Source of the DNA: Bacilli bacterium
GTDB taxonomy: Bacteria; Bacillota_I; Bacilli_A; RF39; UBA660
Direction: 5' to 3'
Length of the DNA: 5,472 nucleotides
NCBI GenBank assembly: GCA_900772415.1
Contig: CAAHEC010000060.1
Span: forward strand, 1 to 5,472
Both the position numbers and the translations under genes were made by a program. Below, one piece after another: positions 1 to 5,472 of this stretch. The notes below the pieces were generated by a model. It did no database searches. It had not been told where the DNA came from and saw only the letters and a list, made by a program, of their open reading frames with translations. The stretch's first letter is position 1. Every line of letters begins with the position of its first letter.

Positions 1-1
1 C

Positions 2-436
2 AAAAAACAAGACATTAGATTTATCTCCGTTGTAATGGGTGAACCAACCAGTGCCATTCGTAGTAAAGAAACAACCGCCTTACTTAATTACGCCTTTAAT
101 TCTTTTAAACTAAATACCATCTTAGAAGAAAATAAAGAACTAGGCACCATTGAAATAGAAAAAGGTATGCAAGATAAAGCTACATTAATAGTAAAAAAGT
201 CTATAACTGAACTAATTTCTAAAAACGATAAACCCGAAGAATATTCATATAATATCAAAGTAAATAAAGTAAAAGCCCCCATAAATAGTGGTCAAACAGT
301 AGGTATAGTTGAAATATTAGATAATGAAGGCTTAGTAGTAAGAGAAGAAGAACTAACCATTAAAGAAAACATTCAAAAAGCTACCCTATGGCATATCTTC
401 AAAAACAACTTTAAAACTATCTTATCCGGAAAATAA
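2..436 (+). CDS. D-alanyl-D-alanine carboxypeptidase (PBP5/DacA family, S11), 3' part
   Basis: This is the C-terminal 144 residues of a penicillin-binding-protein-5-type carboxypeptidase, which removes the terminal D-Ala of peptidoglycan stem peptides outside the membrane. The frame is open from base 2, so the ATG at 35 is an internal methionine. Residues before it (RFISVV) continue into the family's typical end-of-catalytic-domain segment: R-x-I-x-V-V-M-G-x-P, then RSKET and LLNYAFNSF. Residues about 46-125 form the beta-rich PBP5 C-terminal domain, with the diagnostic KAPINSGQTVG stretch at residues 91-101. The last residues (TLWHIFKNNFKTIL) look like the amphipathic C-terminal membrane anchor. 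The catalytic SxxK, SxN and KTG motifs would lie upstream of the window and are not visible. It converges on the minus-strand operon across a shared hairpin. Which paralogue (dacA, dacF or other) cannot be told from the tail. Confidence 0.92.
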   Translation, partial: KKQDIRFISVVMGEPTSAIRSKETTALLNYAFNSFKLNTILEENKELGTIEIEKGMQDKATLIVKKSITELISKNDKPEEYSYNIKVNKVKAPINSGQTVGIVEILDNEGLVVREEELTIKENIQKATLWHIFKNNFKTILSGK

Positions 437-456
437 AAACAGCCCTATGGCTGTTT
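437..456. terminator. Intrinsic hairpin terminator between convergent genes
   Basis: A perfect 8-bp stem, AAACAGCC (437-444) paired with GGCTGTTT (449-456) around the loop CTAT, begins right after the carboxypeptidase stop (434-436). Read on the minus strand, the stem is followed by a U-rich run (TTTTTATTTT counting the end of the stem), so it is a convincing terminator for the minus operon. Read on the plus strand, the only U-run is the TTT ending the stem, followed by AATCTAAATT, so termination there is probably weaker. The minus gene's TAA stop (455-457) shares its last two bases with the stem. Confidence 0.75.
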
Positions 457-1561
457 AATCTAAATTATTAATAGACTTAGCTAAGGACTTCTTATTAACT
501 TCAAACAAATATAAATTATTATCTTGAAGAATATAAAACTTAGCTTCCTCCCGTTTCTTATCATTATAATACATTATAGGTAATCTCAAATTATCTCTAA
601 CATCTACTAATTCACTAAAACTTTTAATATTTAATACATTATAATCATTAACATTAGGTTTAGTTGAAGTATCAACAATTAATCGATCATATTCTCTTAA
701 TAACTTATTAATATATTTATCATACTTACTTAACTTTTTCCTATTTTTAATAACCATATATAATACAACCCCCAAGCAAAAACATGCCAACAACGTCCAG
801 AAAACCCCAACTGCCATTTTTGCCCATTGTCCTATATCAAAACTATAATTAGTAATATTCTTTTCAATACTTTTATTTACTTCTTGAGTTTTAAGATTTA
901 TTTCTATAGCTTTCTGTGATAAAGGAATTTGCACTAATAATTGAGATGAAGTAGGGATATTATCATACTTAGAATTAACCTTATTAGAAGTATTTAAATA
1001 AACCTCTAAGTAACTCTGAGAATTAATTCCATACATAGCTTTAAAACTATTTGCAATTTCATTGTAATAATCATAATTAATATCTACACTTTTATTTAAA
1101 TTATAAAAAGTATTATTATTATCAATTACATCTGTTGTTTTAGAAACTAAATTATAATCTTTTTCATAATATTTTGTTGAAGTATCACCATTTTTTATTA
1201 TCAATTTAGCCGTTATTTCATAATCAACAGCGTCAATTAAATCATCAATATTACTATTAAGTTGATAATTAAAATTTAGTGATATTTTTTTTATTAAACT
1301 AGCTACATATGACATATTAGATGATAAACAATTATCTTCAAAAAAATCATTTTCTTTTAAACAAACACTATATTTAATACCACCTTTTTCTAAAAATATA
1401 AGCTTATCTTTATTAGTATCCTTTAATGTTAAACTAATGAACCTAATTCCCACAAGTAATGATATTATAGAAACTAAAATATAAAACCAAGTACTATTTA
1501 AAAAATTAAATTTATTATTCTTAGCTTGAAGATGCTTTTTAAAATTATTTTTTTTAGCCAT
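455..1561 (-). CDS. Two-span membrane protein with large extracytoplasmic domain, DUF5305-like (tentative)
   Basis: This 368-residue protein is numbered from the ATG at 1561. A lysine-rich N-terminus (about 1-23) precedes membrane span 1 (about 24-45). A large, probably external domain follows (about 46-246), then span 2 (about 248-271) and a charged cytoplasmic tail of about 97 residues. The external domain has a cysteine pair 11 residues apart (Cys67, Cys78) that could form a disulfide, and many Tyr/Asn-rich beta-like stretches. The tail (KYDKYINKLLREYDRLIV, then SFSELVDVRDNLRLPIMYY) and the overall layout resemble the DUF5305 family, which I recall occurring beside signal peptidase genes, notably in archaea. 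That family call is from memory of the pattern and is unverified. No enzymatic motif is visible. It is the last gene of the operon, 5 bases after the signal peptidase stop, so an accessory role in handling the secreted substrate is likely but inferred. A longer GTG start at 1573 is open but disfavoured because it lies inside the Shine-Dalgarno. Confidence 0.85.
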   Translation of the reverse strand: MAKKNNFKKHLQAKNNKFNFLNSTWFYILVSIISLLVGIRFISLTLKDTNKDKLIFLEKGGIKYSVCLKENDFFEDNCLSSNMSYVASLIKKISLNFNYQLNSNIDDLIDAVDYEITAKLIIKNGDTSTKYYEKDYNLVSKTTDVIDNNNTFYNLNKSVDINYDYYNEIANSFKAMYGINSQSYLEVYLNTSNKVNSKYDNIPTSSQLLVQIPLSQKAIEINLKTQEVNKSIEKNITNYSFDIGQWAKMAVGVFWTLLACFCLGVVLYMVIKNRKKLSKYDKYINKLLREYDRLIVDTSTKPNVNDYNVLNIKSFSELVDVRDNLRLPIMYYNDKKREEAKFYILQDNNLYLFEVNKKSLAKSINNLD

Positions 1562-1566
1562 AATAT

Positions 1567-2697
1567 TTACCACCTCTCATTTAATAATACTGTAGGATAA
1601 CCAATTAAAGGTAACTTTGCTTTAACTATTCCTACAAACATATCTTGGGTAATTTTATATTTATCATAATCTTGATTAGCGTCTCCCTTAGTATAAATAT
1701 AATATTCTCCATTAGTATTAATAATTTTATAAACTCGATGAACAACTACCTTGTTATCATAATTATATGCTAAAATATCACCTTGTTTAATATCTTTAAA
1801 ATACTTATCTACAATTACAACATCACCCTTATAAATATTAGGTATCATAGAATTACTAGCAATTGCAATAGCATAATATCTAAAATACCCTGAAACAAAA
1901 TATACTAAGCAAAAAGCACAGATAATTAAAGGCAAAAATATTACCAAAGTTTTTTGTCTTTGATGATAATATTCTCGTTCAAGAGCATCAGTTCGATCAC
2001 TTTTATACCAGTTAATTATTTTTTTTAATAACAATATAGGAATTATTAAAAAGATCAAAGAATACAAATACTCACTAGGGTTAGGAACAATTGGCATTAA
2101 ATACTTATAAAGATTTATTATTAATAAGTAGACAATTCCTGGTTTATAACCTTCCTTAATTCCTAAATATGTACACAAAATATTTTCTGTAATAGATGGT
2201 AAAATACTTACCGCAATTAATAGAAAAGTATCTCTATTAAAACCAAGAATATGAGATTCTAATGCAATAACATTATCCATTATTATAAAAAATACACACG
2301 TTAATACAATTAATATCCACGACTCACTGGATTTTTTTAAAAGTTGATATCTTAAAAATTCTTTTATAAAAATATATAATATTATAGGAATAATAATATT
2401 TAGAAAAGACTTTATCGTAAAATAATTAGTATTTTTGGCAAATCCAATTATAATGCCAAACAAGTAGTAAACAAGAAAAAAAGCTATTAAAAAAATAACA
2501 ATTTCTAAAATGACATCCTTAACATAGCGATGTCTATCTTTTTCAAAACCTAGTATCATATAAAATACTACTAAGGATAGTAGCATAATTATATTTAAAC
2601 CAGTAGTTTCTAACTTTCTAAACACAAAACTATTTGAAAGAAAAATAAAACTTAAGATTGAAATGAACAATATTATTTTTATATAACTTTTTTTCAT
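1567..2697 (-). CDS. Signal peptidase I, SipW/ER (S26B) type, with polytopic N-terminal membrane domain
   Basis: This 376-residue membrane protease probably removes the signal peptide of the TasA-like protein encoded just upstream. The C-terminal catalytic domain (about 272-376) shows the S26B pattern: the SNSMIP box with nucleophile Ser283, a KGDVVIVDK strand, QGDILAY, VVVHRV with His320 in place of the lysine of ordinary bacterial LepB, and TKGDANQDYD with conserved acidic residues (Asp338, Asp343). It ends with GIVKAKLPLIGYP. The final membrane span (about 250-271) leads directly into the Ser box, placing the active site outside the membrane. The N-terminal 270 residues carry some eight or nine hydrophobic segments (about 5-25, 34-50, 62-87, 96-114, 126-146, 158-178, 187-202, 211-227, then 250-271). 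B. subtilis SipW is roughly half this length and lacks such a domain; its role is unknown. The Shine-Dalgarno GAGGTAGG (2703-2710) precedes the ATG. It lies 15 bases after the TasA-like gene with no terminator between, so co-transcription is expected. Confidence 0.92.
   Translation of the reverse strand: MKKSYIKIILFISILSFIFLSNSFVFRKLETTGLNIIMLLSLVVFYMILGFEKDRHRYVKDVILEIVIFLIAFFLVYYLFGIIIGFAKNTNYFTIKSFLNIIIPIILYIFIKEFLRYQLLKKSSESWILIVLTCVFFIIMDNVIALESHILGFNRDTFLLIAVSILPSITENILCTYLGIKEGYKPGIVYLLIINLYKYLMPIVPNPSEYLYSLIFLIIPILLLKKIINWYKSDRTDALEREYYHQRQKTLVIFLPLIICAFCLVYFVSGYFRYYAIAIASNSMIPNIYKGDVVIVDKYFKDIKQGDILAYNYDNKVVVHRVYKIINTNGEYYIYTKGDANQDYDKYKITQDMFVGIVKAKLPLIGYPTVLLNERW
1570..1577 (-). 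promoter_or_regulatory. Shine-Dalgarno that fixes the start of the DUF5305-like gene
   Basis: On the minus strand AGAGGTGG lies 8 bases before the ATG at 1561, a normal spacing. It overlaps the last codons (Glu-Arg-Trp) of the upstream signal peptidase gene, whose TAA is at 1567-1569. The alternative GTG at 1573 is part of this same Shine-Dalgarno sequence, so it cannot use it. This supports the ATG start and suggests translational coupling of the two genes. Confidence 0.75.
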
Positions 2698-2712
2698 TTT
2701 TACCTACCTCAA

Positions 2713-3366
2713 TTAGTCTACTGAACTATAATTTAAAGCTATATTACCAAAAGAAACACTAAAATCGCCATCAGCACGTTCTGCATTTGGCGCATATTCT
2801 AAAGTAACAGTAACAAGTTCACCAGTTTTTTTAGCTAAAGAATGTCCAGTAATTGATGCTTTACCACTAGAAGTTTCAAGCTCATTTCCAACTTTTACTT
2901 TAACAGAAATATTTTCACAAGCTTTTTGAACTAATTCATCAGTTGTTCCTTCATTAGCCGTACAAATTTTAGCTTGAGTTTGATTAGCTACATTTTCATA
3001 AACTATACTCTTTAAGTAAGCATTTAATTCCCCAGCATTGTATGCATAAAATTTATATACAACAGATTGTCCTGGTTCAGTAAATACCGCACTTAAATTT
3101 GATATAACTGGATCATTACTATTATCAATAGTACCATTAGTAGCAGTAACACTATTTGGTGTAGAAGTTGGAACTATTTCACTAAGTTCAACACTATCAA
3201 TTGAACTAGAAAAATCAACATTCATAGTACTACTATCAGGTTTAACATTCGCACTAGATTGAATATTCAAAACACTAGAAAACGAAGCAAAACCAATTGA
3301 TAATCCCGCAATTCCAACAACTAAAGCAATTATAGCTATTATTTGTGCAGTTCTATTCTTTTCCAT
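2713..3366 (-). CDS. Secreted TasA/camelysin-like protein, SipW-type signal peptide
   Basis: This 217-residue protein is the likely substrate of the downstream SipW-type peptidase. The N-terminus is a signal peptide: basic start (Lys3, Arg5), a hydrophobic core at about 8-25 (IIAIIALVVGIAGLSIG), then GFASFSS; cleavage after Ala27 is plausible. The motif ending in A-x-F-S followed by a short hydrophobic strand (VLNI) resembles SipW-dependent signal peptides of TasA and camelysin. The mature part (about 190 residues) is Ser/Thr/Asn/Val-rich and beta-like, with alternating patterns such as SVVYKFYAYNAG and a final strand region GDFSVSFGNIALNY. Cys135 and Cys150 are the only cysteines and could form a disulfide. 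There is no C-terminal membrane span or LPXTG sorting signal, so it is probably secreted or self-assembling rather than sortase-anchored. Known relatives form biofilm fibres (TasA) or are surface proteins (camelysin); fibre formation here is inference. The Shine-Dalgarno AGGAGG (3374-3379) is 7 bases before ATG. It is the first gene of the operon. Confidence 0.83.
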   Translation of the reverse strand: MEKNRTAQIIAIIALVVGIAGLSIGFASFSSVLNIQSSANVKPDSSTMNVDFSSSIDSVELSEIVPTSTPNSVTATNGTIDNSNDPVISNLSAVFTEPGQSVVYKFYAYNAGELNAYLKSIVYENVANQTQAKICTANEGTTDELVQKACENISVKVKVGNELETSSGKASITGHSLAKKTGELVTVTLEYAPNAERADGDFSVSFGNIALNYSSVD

Positions 3367-3388
3367 TTTTTATCCTCCTATGTTAAAA

Positions 3389-3417
3389 ATTATATCATAA
3401 GTTAGCATAAATTTAAA
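3389..3417 (-). promoter_or_regulatory. Promoter of the TasA-like/signal peptidase operon
   Basis: On the minus strand a perfect -10 box TATAAT (3389-3394) is preceded by TG plus one base, giving an extended -10 (TGATATAAT). A weak -35-like TTTAAA (3412-3417) lies 17 bases upstream. The predicted start of transcription is near 3382, giving a short leader of about 15 bases that contains the AGGAGG site. No riboswitch or attenuator fits in this leader. Confidence 0.65.
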
Positions 3418-3457
3418 CAAAAAACGCATTTTCATTAAATTAACTATATTTTACAAT

Positions 3458-3486
3458 TTGAAGATTTTCTAAATCTTTGATACAAT
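3458..3486 (+). promoter_or_regulatory. Promoter of the YfhO-family gene
   Basis: TTGAAG (3458-3463) and TACAAT (3481-3486) are separated by exactly 17 bases, and the -10 is extended (TGATACAAT). Transcription would start near 3493, leaving only about 10 bases before the ATG at 3503. It faces away from the operon promoter. Confidence 0.6.
3461..3477. repeat. Inverted repeat in the promoter spacer, possible operator
   Basis: AAGATTT (3461-3467) and AAATCTT (3471-3477) are perfect 7-base arms around TCT. The palindrome overlaps the end of the -35 box and fills most of the spacer of the YfhO promoter, the position of a classic repressor site. The arms are AT-rich, so chance is a real alternative. 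It is too AT-rich and lacks a T-run to be a terminator. Confidence 0.35.
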
Positions 3487-3492
3487 TCTATT

Positions 3493-3497
3493 GGTGA
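3493..3497 (+). promoter_or_regulatory. Short Shine-Dalgarno of the YfhO-family gene
   Basis: GGTGA, matching the 3' half of the extended consensus AAGGAGGTGA, sits 5 bases before the ATG at 3503. It coincides with the predicted transcription start, so the mRNA leader may be almost entirely ribosome-binding site. It supports the ATG at 3503 as the start, since the coding frame reads straight into the first membrane span from there. Confidence 0.5.
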
Positions 3498-3502
3498 TTA
3501 CA

Positions 3503-5472
3503 ATGTCCAAAGTAGTAAAAAAATATAAATACGAAATCCTAGCGTTTTTATTTTCTTTTTTAGTTGGATGCTTAGTAATTTTACCCAATACAATTTTAGG
3601 AAAAGGTCTATTTTTTCTAGGAGCTGACTTGAATTTACAACAAATGGTATTTGGCGAAGTTATTAATTATTCCTTAAAAGAGGGTAGTTATCTATGGACT
3701 TGGTTTAATGACTTAGGAAGTAACTTTATAGGAACATTCAGTTTTTATAATTTATTTAGTCCTTTTAATATTATTACCTATTTATTTCCGGCAACTTGGT
3801 ATCCTTATTTATGTCCATTTTTAATGATTATTAAATTTGGAGTATCAGGTTTAACTTCCTATTTATTTTTAAAACGTTACGTTAAAGATAAAAAGTTAGT
3901 ATTACTAGGCTCTTTATTATATTCTTTCTCCGGATTTCAATTTACCAACATGCTCTTTCATTTTTATGATTCCGTCGTTTTATTTCCTTTACTTTTATAT
4001 AATCTAGACAATTTAGTTTATGATAATAAAAAAGGATATTTTTCTTTAACTGTTTCTTTATTAGCGTTTACCAACTGGTTTATGTTTATCGGACAAGTAG
4101 TTTTTATTGTTATTTACTATTTTATTAAAATTATTTGTAAAAGTTATACTTTCAATGTAAAAAAGTTCTTTTCCATTTTATTAGAAGGAGTACTAGGAAC
4201 TTTAATTGCCAGTGTTGTTTTAATACCTTCCTTATTATTTACCATTTCTAATCCTAGAGTAAGTAGCAGTTTTACTTTAATTAGTTCATTAAAATATAGT
4301 AGTATAATCAATTATATTGAAATATTTAGAACCTTTTTCTTTCCTTCAGAAGTAATGAATCCAAGAGCTTATTTGGAGATTGCTAATTACGATAGTATTG
4401 ACTTATATCTGCCTTTTGTTGGTTCTGCTTTAGCCATTTCTTATGCATTTAAAAGAAGAAAAACATGGCCTAGTATATTGATGTTTACCTGTATTTTATT
4501 TATGCTCATCCCAATACTTAATAGTTCATTTTTCCTATTTACAACCAAATACTATGCCAGATGGTTTTATATGCCAGCTCTCATTTTGTCTTTACTTTCC
4601 GTAAGATGTATAGAAGAAAATCTTAGTATCAAAACAGGTATTATTACTTCCTTTTTAAGTTTACTGGTAATGATTTTAATTTACTTATTATTAAAATATA
4701 GATATCCCAATACTGAGTATATCCATGATATTAAGTATCTAGGTATGATAATTAGTTTTATGATTATTAATTTAATCATCCTTACAATTATATATAAATC
4801 TAAAAATAGACTTAAGTATTTATTTACCTTTGTTATACTATTTTCTAGTATCTGGGCCAATTATTCAATTTATAAATATCGCAATAACGATCTTGAATAT
4901 AACCAAAAATATTATGATTATATAAATAGTTATAAAGAAATAAAATTTGATGACTTAGTTAGAAGTAATTCGTTTTCTGATTGCTATTATAACCAAGGAA
5001 TGATTTTTAAAAATAGCAACTTATGGTCTTTTAATACTAACATATCTGGACAAGCATTTGAATTTTATAATAGTGTTGATTATCCAAGAGTTGTTTTGAC
5101 TAATATTGAAGTCGATAATCCTTTGAATGATTTTTTATCAGTAAAATATTTTATTTCATGTACTAATGAAGAGAGCGAAGAGTATAAACTTTATAAAAAG
5201 ACTGATAATTATCAAATCTATTTAAATAATAATTATAAAGACCTAGGCTTTGTATTTAATAATTATATAAGTAATGAAGAATTTCTAAGTAAAAATACCA
5301 CCGAAAAATATCAAATTATAAATAACACAATTATACTTAATAATAACCAAATTAATAAGTATAAAGATCTTTATAATGACGATGTTGAAGTATTTTCCAA
5401 TACTTTTAAATTTGTTAATAATGGTTTTAATTCTAAAATTGACGTTTCTAAAGATACTTTAGTTTTATATAC
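3503..5472 (+). CDS. YfhO-family polytopic membrane protein (GT-C-type glycosyltransferase), 5' part
   Basis: An uninterrupted frame of 656 codons runs from the ATG at 3503 past the window end; family members are usually about 850-900 residues, so the C-terminus is missing. A basic N-terminus leads into span 1 (about 9-31). The first external loop holds GADLNLQQ (Asp42), the place where GT-C enzymes carry a key acidic residue. GSNFIGTFSFYNLFSPFNII (72-91) is a family hallmark, as are YSFSGF (140-145) and YYARWFYMPAL (350-360). Roughly eleven or twelve membrane spans extend to about residue 455. A soluble, probably external domain then begins, including PRVVLTN and the FLSVKYFISC segment (544-553), which is typical of YfhO proteins. 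In B. subtilis YfhO and Listeria GtlB, members are linked to glycosylation of lipoteichoic or wall teichoic acid; the exact sugar and acceptor here are unknown. It is divergent from the operon and has its own promoter. Confidence 0.9.
   Translation, partial: MSKVVKKYKYEILAFLFSFLVGCLVILPNTILGKGLFFLGADLNLQQMVFGEVINYSLKEGSYLWTWFNDLGSNFIGTFSFYNLFSPFNIITYLFPATWYPYLCPFLMIIKFGVSGLTSYLFLKRYVKDKKLVLLGSLLYSFSGFQFTNMLFHFYDSVVLFPLLLYNLDNLVYDNKKGYFSLTVSLLAFTNWFMFIGQVVFIVIYYFIKIICKSYTFNVKKFFSILLEGVLGTLIASVVLIPSLLFTISNPRVSSSFTLISSLKYSSIINYIEIFRTFFFPSEVMNPRAYLEIANYDSIDLYLPFVGSALAISYAFKRRKTWPSILMFTCILFMLIPILNSSFFLFTTKYYARWFYMPALILSLLSVRCIEENLSIKTGIITSFLSLLVMILIYLLLKYRYPNTEYIHDIKYLGMIISFMIINLIILTIIYKSKNRLKYLFTFVILFSSIWANYSIYKYRNNDLEYNQKYYDYINSYKEIKFDDLVRSNSFSDCYYNQGMIFKNSNLWSFNTNISGQAFEFYNSVDYPRVVLTNIEVDNPLNDFLSVKYFISCTNEESEEYKLYKKTDNYQIYLNNNYKDLGFVFNNYISNEEFLSKNTTEKYQIINNTIILNNNQINKYKDLYNDDVEVFSNTFKFVNNGFNSKIDVSKDTLVLY

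Noticed and set aside
88..282. Minus-strand open frame of 64 codons inside the carboxypeptidase gene
   Set aside because: It lies wholly opposite a clearly recognisable coding frame, has no ribosome-binding site I can see, and its hydrophobic protein is the usual antisense shadow of an AT-rich gene.
35..436. A separate small gene starting at ATG 35
   Set aside because: The frame is open upstream to base 2 and the residues before the ATG match the PBP5 family, so this is an internal methionine of a gene cut by the window edge.
3280..3366. Type IV pilin-like N-terminus for the secreted protein
   Set aside because: There is no prepilin Gly/Phe-Thr-Leu-x-Glu motif, no Glu at +5, and no prepilin peptidase or ATPase nearby; a SipW-type signal peptide fits better.
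3411..3440. AT-only inverted repeat ATTTAA (3411-3416) and TTAAAT (3435-3440)
   Set aside because: Six-base arms made only of A and T with an 18-base gap are expected by chance at this base composition.
3439..3454. Alternative -10 box TATATT (3445-3450) for the YfhO gene
   Set aside because: No -35-like sequence lies 16-18 bases upstream, while TTGAAG/TACAAT has exact spacing and an extended -10.
1..5472. Mycoplasma-type code (TGA as tryptophan)
   Set aside because: All visible tryptophans are TGG, no in-frame TGA occurs in the genes, and cell wall genes are present; the standard code explains everything.
1..5472. CRISPR array, tRNA, rRNA, transposase or phage genes
   Set aside because: No spaced direct repeats, cloverleaf-like segments, terminal inverted repeats or mobile-element proteins are visible; nearly all bases are accounted for by five genes and short control regions.

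Overview
The window is AT-rich throughout. Every complete gene ends in TAA, tryptophan is read from TGG, and no in-frame TGA occurs in any gene, so the standard bacterial code fits. The Shine-Dalgarno sequences are strong (AGGAGG, AGAGGTGG) and the encoded proteins are those of a walled Gram-positive. Together this suggests a low-GC Bacillota/Bacilli relative, for example one of the uncultured gut lineages near the Mollicutes. The taxonomy is inference; there is no rRNA or marker gene here.

Layout: (1) Positions 2-436, plus strand, hold the 3' end of a D-alanyl-D-alanine carboxypeptidase (PBP5/DacA family, peptidase S11). It meets a convergent gene at a hairpin terminator (437-456). (2) Positions 455-3366, minus strand, hold a tight three-gene operon read right to left: a small secreted TasA/camelysin-like protein (2713-3366), a polytopic signal peptidase I of the SipW/ER type with Ser/His catalysis (1567-2697), and a two-span membrane protein with a large external domain, tentatively DUF5305-like (455-1561). 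Gaps are 15 and 5 bases and there is one clear promoter, upstream of the first gene. (3) A 136-base divergent intergenic region (3367-3502) carries two outward-facing extended -10 promoters and one operator-like palindrome. (4) From 3503 to the window end, plus strand, an uninterrupted 656-codon frame encodes a YfhO-family polytopic membrane protein (GT-C type glycosyltransferase fold); its 3' end lies outside the window.

How they may work together: all five genes concern the cell envelope. The carboxypeptidase trims peptidoglycan stem peptides, and YfhO proteins are linked to glycosylation of teichoic acids or other surface polymers. The central operon looks like a self-contained module for exporting, cleaving and perhaps assembling a surface fibre or matrix protein. 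The TasA-like protein would be the substrate, the SipW-type peptidase its dedicated processing enzyme, and the third protein an accessory of unknown function. This module, with its unusual peptidase carrying about 270 residues of extra membrane domain, is the most interesting part of the window.
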